A stretch of 64,000 nucleotides of DNA from Nitrospira sp. CG24B. Lineage in GTDB: Bacteria; Nitrospirota; Nitrospiria; Nitrospirales; Nitrospiraceae. The notes beneath the pieces were generated by a model. The model was given only the letters and a program-made list of their open reading frames with translations, had not been told where the DNA came from and did not search any database. The DNA lies in the NCBI GenBank assembly GCA_002869845.2, contig NEWS02000015.1, forward strand, positions 42,721 to 106,720, written 5' to 3'. The translations under genes and the position numbers were made by a program. The first letter of the stretch is position 1. Each line of letters starts with the position of its first letter. Below, piece by piece: positions 52,025-59,157 of this stretch.

Positions 52025-52512
52025 TGAGGCGACGGCTGTCTCTTGTTCTCGGGATCGGACTCCTGCTGGCTGGCTGCGTCAGTCCTACGCCATACGGCTA
52101 TCTGGTGACAGGAACCGTACCGTCACAGATGCCTGAACAGCTGGCGCAGGACACGGTCACGCGGATGGAGGATCTGTACCCGCCTGCCCACACGCGCCTC
52201 GCCGTGATCCATCCCGCGACCGACGCCTACGGCCTGGCGCTGATCGAGGCGTTACGGCGGAAAGGGTACGGGGTGATGGAGTCTCGCGCGAACATGCGAA
52301 CAGCCATTTCCACGCGAGACGATATGCCAAGACCAGTCCAGCCAGCCGTGAGCCACAAAGCAGGCATCCCGTTCCGCTATGTGGTCGATGGTCCGTTCGA
52401 GCCTGGCTTGTACCGTGTCACCGTCTTCATTGGGAATCAATCCTTGAGTCGCGTCTATCGCATGGACCAACAAGTAATCGCACAGGCCGGGGCCTGGGTG
52501 CGGAAGGAGTAA
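52021..52512 (+). CDS. trbH: TrbH, VirB7-like conjugation lipoprotein
   Basis: 163 residues with lipoprotein signal L-L-L-A-G-C (Cys ~17-18). The mature part has H-P-A-T-D-A-Y-G-L-A-L-I-E-A-L-R-R-K-G-Y-G-V, as in TrbH of RP4, and Y-R-V-T-V-F-I-G in the C-terminal third. It anchors the core complex in the outer membrane. The start overlaps the trbG stop (ATGA). Six bases separate it from trbI's GTG start. Confidence 0.88.
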   Translation: MMRRRLSLVLGIGLLLAGCVSPTPYGYLVTGTVPSQMPEQLAQDTVTRMEDLYPPAHTRLAVIHPATDAYGLALIEALRRKGYGVMESRANMRTAISTRDDMPRPVQPAVSHKAGIPFRYVVDGPFEPGLYRVTVFIGNQSLSRVYRMDQQVIAQAGAWVRKE

Positions 52513-52518
52513 CGGAAC

Positions 52519-54024
52519 GTGAGTCCCTCCGCCAATCCTCAGATGTCTCCTGAGCGGTCCCCGGGGTCCATCTCACCCGGAGCTGGGGTTCGTCGCGCCA
52601 ATAAACTTCCGCTCTATCTCGGGATCGGGCTGATCGCGGTGGTCGCGCTCATGGTGGCGCTGGTGGCGAGTGATCGGGCCCAGCAACAAGCGCAGATGTT
52701 GAAATCGACCACAGGGCCGCAACAGCAGAGCAAAGGCGGGGGGACGATGGCGCTCGCGGATCGGATCGCGGGATCGCACCTGGGCGGCATCATCCCGCCG
52801 GCGGCCTCGAAACTCATCCTTCGCCCAGCACTCCCTGCGCCAGAGACTCCGATGGTCGGGGCGGGGAGTCTCGACACGCACGGACAGGTGAACGCGAATA
52901 TCGTGATCGCACGGCCTGATGATCTCGAATCCCCACCGAGGCCGACTCGCGCCGGGAGCGTCCAGCTGGGCGCCGGCCAGCCGCTCTCAAGAACACCGTC
53001 GGGTGAGGAAGCGGAGGCGTTGCGACTCGCCAAGATTCAACAGCTGCAGGACGCGCTCAAAGCGCCCTCCACCGTGAGCTTTGCTCTCACACGGAGCGAG
53101 CGACCCACGCCGACGATCGACAGCAAGCCGGAGTCTGTATCGCCCAGCGACCCGCGCACCCGTGTCGCGGAAGCCCAACAACGAGTGGCGAATGCGGCGC
53201 GGAGTGACGACCCCACGAAGGCCTATCAGGCGCAACTCACACAATTACGACAATCCGGCCTGCTCAGCCCGTTGGATGGCGGAGCGGACCCGTCACCGAC
53301 GGCGAGTCGCAGCGCCAACAGTGGGACCACGAGCACCACACCTCTGGCGGGAGGCGATCGATGGAAGCACGACGGACAACAACTCCCGCCGCGTGCACCA
53401 TTCGTGATTCAAGCCGGGGATGTGCTCCCGGCGCTCATGCTGTCCGAAATTGATTCGTCCTTGCCCGGACAGATCATCGCGCAGGTGTCGCAGCATGTCT
53501 ACGACACGCCCACCAAGACCCAGCTGCTCATCCCACAAGGCACCAAACTGATTGGGACCTATTCGAGCGAGGTCGGCTACGGGCAGAAGGCCTTGTTGGT
53601 GGCCTGGCAACGGCTCGGGTATCCCGACGGCAAGACGCTCGATCTCGGGTCCATGCCAGGGGCCACCGGTTCCGGGGCGTCCGGCCTCACTGATCTGGTC
53701 AATAACCATTATGTTCGACTGTTCGGATCTGCCCTCTTGATGTCCGCGGTGACAGCCGGTGTCACGTTCAGTCAGCAACAGGCGCAAGGGGCCGGCATTC
53801 CCGGGCAAGTCGCCATTCCGCAATACAATGCCGGGACCGCCATGAGCCAAGCCCTCGGCCAGCAATTGGGACAGGTCACGGCGCAGCTCATCGCGAAGAA
53901 TTTGAGTATCGCGCCCGAGTTGACCATTCGCCCTGGGTATCGATTCAACGTCGTGGTCGTGAAAGACCTCGTGTTGCCGAACCCGTACCAAGAATTCGAT
54001 TACGCAGGAAAGGAGACGCCATGA
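52519..54024 (+). CDS. trbI: TrbI, VirB10-like energy-sensing core protein
   Basis: 501 residues from GTG 52519 (AAGGAGTAACGGAAC before it). Basic cytosolic start, one membrane helix (~34-52), a long Pro/Ala-rich linker (~60-290), and a C-terminal VirB10 barrel: I-Q-A-G-D-V-L-P-A-L-M, Q-L-L-I-P-Q-G-T-K-L-I-G-T-Y, and the end R-P-G-Y-R-F-N-V-V-V. It spans both membranes. The stop overlaps trbJ's ATG by four bases. Confidence 0.94.
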   Translation: MSPSANPQMSPERSPGSISPGAGVRRANKLPLYLGIGLIAVVALMVALVASDRAQQQAQMLKSTTGPQQQSKGGGTMALADRIAGSHLGGIIPPAASKLILRPALPAPETPMVGAGSLDTHGQVNANIVIARPDDLESPPRPTRAGSVQLGAGQPLSRTPSGEEAEALRLAKIQQLQDALKAPSTVSFALTRSERPTPTIDSKPESVSPSDPRTRVAEAQQRVANAARSDDPTKAYQAQLTQLRQSGLLSPLDGGADPSPTASRSANSGTTSTTPLAGGDRWKHDGQQLPPRAPFVIQAGDVLPALMLSEIDSSLPGQIIAQVSQHVYDTPTKTQLLIPQGTKLIGTYSSEVGYGQKALLVAWQRLGYPDGKTLDLGSMPGATGSGASGLTDLVNNHYVRLFGSALLMSAVTAGVTFSQQQAQGAGIPGQVAIPQYNAGTAMSQALGQQLGQVTAQLIAKNLSIAPELTIRPGYRFNVVVVKDLVLPNPYQEFDYAGKETP

Positions 54025-54803
54025 CGACCATCAGATCTCGTCTTGCAGGCCTCGCCTTGTCGATCGTGTTACTGGCTCCACTGACCCCGAGTTATGGCAG
54101 TGGGATTCCCACCTTCGACGGCGCGGTGCTGGCCCCGTCGGTGACGGGGGCCATCTCGAACATGGCCCAACAACTGAAGCAAATCGAGCAATACCGGCTG
54201 CAGCTCCAGCAATACATCAACATGCTGCAGAACACGATGAACCCCGGCTTGTTCATCTGGGACAACGCGCAAGACACCATGAACGATCTGCGCTACATGA
54301 TCGATACCGTGTCGTTCTACCGGCAGCTGTATGGAACCGTGGCCGGGTTTACCGGCAACTTCCACGACATGGCGTGGTATCGCAATGCCCAGTGCTTCAA
54401 AGAGCCGGGCTGTTCCCCCAGTCAGTGGGGCCTGATCTTGGAGAACGAAGTCATCGGGGCCCAATCGCAAAAGAAATCGATTGAGGCCCTGTTCCGTGGG
54501 TTAGAGCGCCAGTACGAGACGCTCAATGGCGATGCGCGACGGTTGAAGCGGCTCCAACTGGCCGCCCAAACGTCCAACGGGCAACTGGAAGGGATTCAGC
54601 ACGCCAATATGCTGGCGAGTGCGGAAGCGAATCAATTACTGCAGATTCGGGCTGCGCTCTTGGCGCAACAGAATATGGACGCCACTCGCCAGCAAGCGAT
54701 TGCCGATCGGGAGGCCATGCAGATGGCCGCGGATCGGAACTTTCGACAACCTGCGTATAAACAGAGTACTGCCCGTACCTGGTCTGTCTATGGTCTGCAC
54801 TGA
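54021..54803 (+). CDS. trbJ: TrbJ, VirB5-like minor pilus protein
   Basis: 260 residues. Signal ~1-27 (ending P-S-Y-G-S), then a helical protein: M-A-Q-Q-L-K-Q-I-E-Q-Y-R-L-Q-L-Q-Q-Y coiled-coil near the front, an insert with two Cys (A-Q-C-F-K-E-P-G-C), and a long second coiled-coil. The pattern matches TrbJ/VirB5, a periplasmic or pilus-tip adhesin-like factor needed for mating. It overlaps trbI, and is followed by the entry-exclusion lipoprotein, as trbK follows trbJ in RP4. Confidence 0.92.
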   Translation: MTTIRSRLAGLALSIVLLAPLTPSYGSGIPTFDGAVLAPSVTGAISNMAQQLKQIEQYRLQLQQYINMLQNTMNPGLFIWDNAQDTMNDLRYMIDTVSFYRQLYGTVAGFTGNFHDMAWYRNAQCFKEPGCSPSQWGLILENEVIGAQSQKKSIEALFRGLERQYETLNGDARRLKRLQLAAQTSNGQLEGIQHANMLASAEANQLLQIRAALLAQQNMDATRQQAIADREAMQMAADRNFRQPAYKQSTARTWSVYGLH

Positions 54804-54847
54804 GTATGGAATTTACCAATCGAACGATTGAATCACGAGGGGTCACC

Positions 54848-55108
54848 ATGAGGACACATCACGTACCTCCGTCTGTAACCGTCACCACAGGATTGGTTTG
54901 CGCGATCCTCATCGGCGGCATGATCGCCCTCACGGGCTGTACGAAAGAAGCTCTTGAGCCGGTCAACACCGTCGAGTGGTACAAAGCCCATGACGCTGAA
55001 CGGGAGACCATGCTGACAAAGTGTTTGAACAACCCGGGCCAACTGGCAGAGACACCAAATTGCGTCAACGCGAAAGAAGCAGCAAGCCGACTGTTCTTAG
55101 GGTCATGA
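54848..55108 (+). CDS. trbK: EexN/TrbK entry-exclusion lipoprotein
   Basis: 86 residues. Lipoprotein signal (~1-28: L-I-G-G-M-I-A-L-T-G-C), then V-E-W-Y-K-A-H-D-A-E-R, K-C-x-N-N-P-G and N-C-V-N-A-K-E-A-A, typical of EexN proteins. It sits in the cell envelope and prevents uptake of the same element from another donor. Its place between trbJ and trbL equals trbK of RP4. ATG 54848 is the right start; it is preceded by CGAGGGGTCACC. The stop overlaps trbL (ATGA). Confidence 0.88.
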   Translation: MRTHHVPPSVTVTTGLVCAILIGGMIALTGCTKEALEPVNTVEWYKAHDAERETMLTKCLNNPGQLAETPNCVNAKEAASRLFLGS

Positions 55109-56493
55109 CAGAATGTCCGTTGAAAACGATGCGCGTACTCCTCGAACCTCACGTGCGCACCAAACACACCGTCATCGGTCTGCTGATGGTCCTGATGTGG
55201 TGGCCGCTGGACGTTCATGCGGCCATCGATTCAGGAAATCTCCTCGACAACGCACTCCTCAAATTTCAGACGGCGGCCGCAGGATGGGGACCCTACATTC
55301 TGGCACGGGCAAGCTGGTTGTTTTGGACCCTTGCCACGATCTCCTTGGTGTGGACGATAGGTCACCTGGCTCTGCGCCGTGCGGAGATCGGGGAGTTTCT
55401 CGGGGAATTCCTTTCCTTCACGTTGATGACGGGGTTTTTTTGGTGGCTGCTCAGCAATGGTCCAACATTCGCGCTACAAATCATCGATTCACTGCAACGA
55501 ATCGCCAATCACGCGAGCGGGTTAGGGTCCACCACCTCTCCATCACGAGTGGTGGATATTGGGTTTGAATTGCTGCATCAAACGGTGACCCAATCGACGG
55601 TGTGGACCCCTGTGGCGAGCACCGTCGGCATTATCATGAGCTGTGTCGTCCTCGTGGTGCTGGCCCTCATCGGGGTCAATCTCCTGGTGCTCTATGTCAG
55701 TACATGGATCTTGGCCTATGCCGGGATCTTCTTCTTGGGGTTTGGTGGGTCACGGTGGACCTCCGACATGGCCATTGGCTATTACCGCACGGTCTTAGCG
55801 CTGGGGGCACAATTAGCAGCCATGATTTTGCTCATCGGGATTGGCTATTCGATTATCACCAATTACTACTCCCTGATGCGATCGAATGTGTCCTTGGAAG
55901 AAGAAGCCGTCGTGCTCGTCGCGTCGATCATGCTGTTAGCCCTGGTCAACAAAATCCCGCCCCTCATTGGGGGACTCGCGATGGGTGGCGGGGTGGGGGC
56001 GTTGGGTTCAGGCGTGTCGCTGGTCTCAGCGATCGGTACCGCGGCGGCCATGGCCGCGGGAGTCGGACTCGCGGCAAATATGGCGCGGGCAGGCATGGCG
56101 GGTGGAGCGGCCGGATCTCACTCGCTGATGCAAGCCGTCTCGAACGGAAATGGGGGTGCACCTCCCTCAACCAATATGATTCCAGGTCCAGATGGTGGCC
56201 CGAGCGGAGGTGGCCCCAATAATCCTACGCCACGTGGAAGTCCCGCCGGGAGCATGCCCTTAGCGGCCGCCATGGATGGCGTGAGCCCAGGCCCCCAATT
56301 CACCGGTCGCTCCTATCCGAGTGTCGCCAGAAGCGATGCGAACACGGCATCGCCGTCACCGGAACCCACCTTCGGCGGTGAGAGCCTGTCGAAGGGCAAG
56401 ACCGACGACCAGGCCCTTCATCCGAAGGAAGAGATCGCCGCATTTCGTGATCGGAACGAACCATCCACTGGGGCGAAAGGAGGAAACGCATGA
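55105..56493 (+). CDS. trbL: TrbL, VirB6-like polytopic channel protein
   Basis: 462 residues. Signal-like start (~10-33), then about six membrane helices (F-W-T-L-A-T-I-S-L-V-W-T, F-T-L-M-T-G-F-F-W-W-L-L, I-I-M-S-C-V-V-L-V-V-L-A-L-I-G, Y-V-S-T-W-I-L-A-Y-A-G-I-F-F-L-G-F-G-G) and a Gly/Ala then Pro/Gly/Ser-rich disordered tail from ~330. It forms the inner-membrane channel. ATG 55105 overlaps the eexN stop. ATG 55129 is an alternative. The stop overlaps trbM. Confidence 0.92.
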   Translation: MTECPLKTMRVLLEPHVRTKHTVIGLLMVLMWWPLDVHAAIDSGNLLDNALLKFQTAAAGWGPYILARASWLFWTLATISLVWTIGHLALRRAEIGEFLGEFLSFTLMTGFFWWLLSNGPTFALQIIDSLQRIANHASGLGSTTSPSRVVDIGFELLHQTVTQSTVWTPVASTVGIIMSCVVLVVLALIGVNLLVLYVSTWILAYAGIFFLGFGGSRWTSDMAIGYYRTVLALGAQLAAMILLIGIGYSIITNYYSLMRSNVSLEEEAVVLVASIMLLALVNKIPPLIGGLAMGGGVGALGSGVSLVSAIGTAAAMAAGVGLAANMARAGMAGGAAGSHSLMQAVSNGNGGAPPSTNMIPGPDGGPSGGGPNNPTPRGSPAGSMPLAAAMDGVSPGPQFTGRSYPSVARSDANTASPSPEPTFGGESLSKGKTDDQALHPKEEIAAFRDRNEPSTGAKGGNA

Positions 56494-56834
56494 CACGCTA
56501 CTGGGTCATCCTCTCGGCCGTTGTGCTTGCTCTGCTCTGTCTTGGCACACTGTCGGCAGAAGCGGAGAGTTCAGGTGTGCAGCCACCGCCACCGCGTATG
56601 TCGAGCATACCAGCGACACCAGGAGCCACACCGTTGCCTCCTGGGATGAGCCCGAACAATGGAGAGTTATCGCTCCTCACAGGGACGGCGCGTGACGCCT
56701 GCGAAGCCCTGCTCTGTCTATCCGCGATCGGATCGGCTCCCGCCGAGTGTGCCGCATCGCTCGCCAAATACCATGCGGCGCAGATGTTCGGCGGAGGTCC
56801 CGCCTTTCTCGCGGCCTGTCCGCTGGTGCGTTGA
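56490..56834 (+). CDS. trbM: TrbM-like conjugal transfer protein
   Basis: 114 residues: signal ~1-26 (ending S-A-E-A-E), Pro-rich stretch, and a C-terminal domain with D-A-C-E-A-L-L-C-L-S-A-I and A-E-C-A-A-S-L-A-K-Y, the paired-Cys pattern of the TrbM/KikA family. These periplasmic proteins assist transfer or pilus function in IncP and IncN systems. The start overlaps trbL's stop. A short Pro-rich region replaces part of the RP4 protein, so this version is shorter than that one. Confidence 0.8.
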   Translation: MTRYWVILSAVVLALLCLGTLSAEAESSGVQPPPPRMSSIPATPGATPLPPGMSPNNGELSLLTGTARDACEALLCLSAIGSAPAECAASLAKYHAAQMFGGGPAFLAACPLVR

Positions 56835-56845
56835 GGCCGGTCATC

Positions 56846-57304
56846 ATGATTGCGGATTTGCCACCTCAGGACCAGGAACGGGTCGTCTGCTCAATCGTGG
56901 CAGCGGTAAAGTACGAAGTCCCGGCCAACATCGTTTTAGCGGTGGCGGAGAAGGAAGGGGGCAAGACGGGGCAATGGGTCAAGAACACCAACGGCACGCA
57001 TGATGTTGGCCCCCTGCAGTTCAACACGTCCTATTTGAAAGAGTTGAAGCCGTACGGCATTACGGCTGCGGATGTGGAGCAGGCAGGCTGCTATCCCTAT
57101 GAATTGGCCGCGTGGCGATTACGATCCCACATCCGCAATGATCGAGGTGATCTCTGGACACGCGTGGCCAATTACCACTCACGCACCCCGACACGGAATG
57201 CTCGCTACCGATCCAGTGTGATGCGCAAAGCGGCGAAGTGGGCCGATTGGCTCTCCGCGCGATTTACGACTGTTCGTTTTGTCGATCGACTCAGCAAGCG
57301 ATAG
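56846..57304 (+). CDS. trbN: TrbN lytic transglycosylase
   Basis: 152 residues, SLT-like muramidase domain: V-L-A-V-A-E-K-E-G-G (catalytic Glu about residue 33), N-G-T-H-D-V-G-P-L-Q-F-N, A-A-W-R-L-R-S-H and A-N-Y-H-S-R-T-P. It opens local peptidoglycan for the transfer channel. No signal peptide is clear, which is also so in some TrbN proteins. ATG 56846 is taken; TTG 56831 overlaps the trbM stop and could be the true coupled start. It is the last gene of the trb run; a perfect hairpin follows. Confidence 0.85.
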   Translation: MIADLPPQDQERVVCSIVAAVKYEVPANIVLAVAEKEGGKTGQWVKNTNGTHDVGPLQFNTSYLKELKPYGITAADVEQAGCYPYELAAWRLRSHIRNDRGDLWTRVANYHSRTPTRNARYRSSVMRKAAKWADWLSARFTTVRFVDRLSKR

Positions 57305-57331
57305 GGGCATGATCTCAATAGATCATGCCCC
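57304..57331. terminator. Perfect bidirectional hairpin after trbN
   Basis: GGGGCATGATCT and AGATCATGCCCC, twelve-base arms with a four-base CAAT loop, lying between the convergent trbN and DUF6908 genes. No T-run on either side, but its place suits termination from both directions. Confidence 0.75.
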
Positions 57332-57339
57332 ATGAACGA

Positions 57340-57765
57340 TTACGGTGATAAGATGGTGCGAACCGCCTGGTCTCCGAAAAATCCTTGTTCGTTCAGATTG
57401 GCAAACCAGATCTGCGCAAACTCCTTCAAATCCTGTTTCAGTTTGGTATCAAGATGCGTGCGCTTGCCCGTCTCATCGTAGCGATAGACCTCTTGCTCCA
57501 GGCCAACATAATCATTCCTGAATGACACCGGTTCAGCGATTGGGCCGTATGGAGCATCCTGAAACATGAACACGATATCAGGGTCACGCATGAGGTCGCC
57601 GTTCTGCTCGCCATAGTGGCACAATGACACAAGTCGGTGCCCTTCTCCGTCGATGCCGATCTCTTCAACGCTCAGCGGCATGTAGCTGGGAACGGTGATG
57701 CGAATGGCCGTTGCACCGCCGAGCAGCTGTTCCAACTGCTGTGCAAATTGCTGATAGTTCTTCAT
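57340..57765 (-). CDS. DUF6908 domain plasmid-type protein
   Basis: 141 residues, soluble alpha/beta: S-V-E-E-I-G-I-D-G-E-G-H-R-L-V-S-L-C-H-Y, G-D-L-M-R-D-P-D-I-V-F and Y-G-P-I-A-E-P-V-S-F-R-N-D-Y. This pattern is that of DUF6908, found mainly on plasmids and conjugative elements and without known activity. Ribosome site AAAGGAACAAGTCT stands before ATG 57765. It lies back-to-back with trbN and 65 bases downstream of another plasmid-type gene on the same strand. Confidence 0.8.
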   Translation of the reverse strand: MKNYQQFAQQLEQLLGGATAIRITVPSYMPLSVEEIGIDGEGHRLVSLCHYGEQNGDLMRDPDIVFMFQDAPYGPIAEPVSFRNDYVGLEQEVYRYDETGKRTHLDTKLKQDLKEFAQIWFANLNEQGFFGDQAVRTILSP

Positions 57766-57830
57766 AGACTTGTTCCTTTCGTACAGTCATGGAAGCCCCC
57801 GACGCGAGGGCCGGAGGCGTCCGGTGACGG

Positions 57831-58073
57831 TCAGCGGCTCGTTTGCTCGCTGATCCAGACTTTCGCCTGTTGGACGACGACCAAGAGAGCCTCAAGGTCG
57901 GCGAATCCGAAGGACTCGGAGTTCTTCCACGCTCCATCTGGGCCCTTGTACGAGCGAGCGACGGTCACATTGTAGAACGGACCTTTCTCGCCCTCGTTCT
58001 TCCAGATGCTCGCCTGGATGCTGCTGCATCGTAGCGTGGTGACCGGCTTGGATTTGAGCGTGTGAGGTGCCAT
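57831..58073 (-). CDS. Small plasmid-type hypothetical protein
   Basis: 80 residues: K-P-V-T-T-L-R-C-S-S-I-Q-A-S-I-W, G-P-F-Y-N-V-T-V-A-R-S-Y-K, W-K-N-S-E-S-F-G-F-A-D-L. It reads as one compact beta-sheet domain. Similar short proteins, with the F-Y-N-V-T and W-x-x-S-x-S-F-G marks, are common on plasmids and integrative elements, but no function is known to me. Ribosome site AAAGGAGATCAGCCC before ATG 58073. Likely co-transcribed with DUF6908. Confidence 0.7.
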   Translation of the reverse strand: MAPHTLKSKPVTTLRCSSIQASIWKNEGEKGPFYNVTVARSYKGPDGAWKNSESFGFADLEALLVVVQQAKVWISEQTSR

Positions 58074-58680
58074 GGGCTGATCTCCTTTGGTTAGAGTTGA
58101 TGTGTTGGCCTCTCACCAGACGTGGAGGCCACACAGCGACGACAAAGGAGATAACGAGGACGAGGCCACCTGGCGGACCGGCGGGCGCAACGCGGAGGAA
58201 TGACAGCAAGGCTGGCGTGATCGACGCAGCCTGGAGGAGAAAAACTAGGGCCGAGGACGGAACCGCACAGGCACCACATACACGACCCATGCCGGTCCCA
58301 CGGATGCAGCACGCAAGATGGACAGTAGGAGGCGAAGAAGCCTGTTGCGACGTGCCGAAGCCACGACACGTGCTCGCTGTTACAGCACAGATGGTCGAAG
58401 GACCAGCTTCGAAGCGGACGTGAGGCGCGCGGGTCGTCGATTGCTACGCGATTGAATTGAGGCGAGTCGGGTGCTGCATGCGGGAGGATACCAAGTGCCC
58501 CGCGCGGGGCGGTTGATTACACAAGGATCAGGATGAAGGTGGACGGTGCGATCTCGTCAGATCTGGCTCGACACTATATGTGAGGAGGTCCGTTCCCACC
58601 CCAGCGCGCAGCACGTCTTGACACCGTTGCCGCATCTCGCTAGAACCATCGCTCACCGTGTATTCGGAAAGGAGCATTCA
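58074..58680. other. 607-base non-coding region with inverted repeats
   Basis: No open frame is convincing. It carries a hairpin GGCCTC...GAGGCC (~58108-58130) and a perfect G/C palindrome GCCCCGCGCGGGGC (58497-58510). It lies between the divergent DUF6908 unit and the HU gene, so it holds both promoters. Its size and symmetry make it a candidate for an origin of transfer or a partition site, without proof. Confidence 0.4.
58618..58646 (+). promoter_or_regulatory. Promoter of the HU-like gene
   Basis: TTGACA (58618-58623), 17-base spacer, TAGAAC (58641-58646). Transcription would begin near 58653, leaving a ~28-base leader with GAAAGGAGCATTCA before ATG 58681. Confidence 0.65.
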
Positions 58681-58968
58681 ATGGGGAAACCTCTCACCAA
58701 GTCACAGATCGCCGAGCATCTCGCTGAGAAATCTGCGCTCACCAAACGAGCGATGGTGCAGTTTCTCGACGAGCTCGCCGCCTTGGCCTATCGCGAGGCG
58801 AAAAACGTCTTTACCCTCCCCGGTCTCGGAAAACTCAAGCTCGCCAACCGCAAGGCTCGCATCGGCCGCAATCCTCAAACGGGCAAAGAAATAAAGATTC
58901 CTGCGAAACGCGTGGTCAAATTCAGAGTCGTCAAGGCCGCGAAAGACGCCATCCTCGGAAAGAAGTAA
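58681..58968 (+). CDS. HU/IHF-family DNA-binding protein
   Basis: 95 residues: L-T-K-S-Q-I-A-E-H-L-A, helices to ~45, F-T-L-P-G-L-G-K-L, then the DNA-contacting arm with R-K-A-R-I-G-R-N-P-Q-T-G-K-E-I-K-I-P and a C-terminal helix K-F-R-V-V-K-A-A-K-D-A. It bends DNA as a dimer. G-R-N-P-Q-T-G is the invariant arm tip. The element probably carries its own nucleoid protein for transfer or silencing. The long open frame from 58546 is not used because the domain and ribosome site begin at 58681. Confidence 0.9.
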   Translation: MGKPLTKSQIAEHLAEKSALTKRAMVQFLDELAALAYREAKNVFTLPGLGKLKLANRKARIGRNPQTGKEIKIPAKRVVKFRVVKAAKDAILGKK

Positions 58969-59157
58969 CATCCCATCATCGGATGGGCCCGTTGAGACCA
59001 GTGTGCATCGTCCATCCAGCGGGCCTTCCGAGCATCATGACACGCACAAGCTGCCTGTCCAGAGTGCACGGATTTCTGCACGAGTGGGATGGGTGTCACT
59101 CACGAAGAAGCTCGCCCCTTTCTGCAAACGATCCCGAAGGCTAGGATCCACATTCAA

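Larger units (their letters stand above)
44392..57304 (+). mobile_element. RP4-type conjugation (mating pair formation) module of an unseen larger element
   Basis: The span from the ribbon-helix-helix gene to trbN is a complete Mpf set in the RP4 order with overlapping stop-start codons. Relaxase, coupling protein, integrase and attachment sites are not in the window, so the element's ends are unknown. No IS element or direct repeat is seen at its borders here. Confidence 0.75.
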
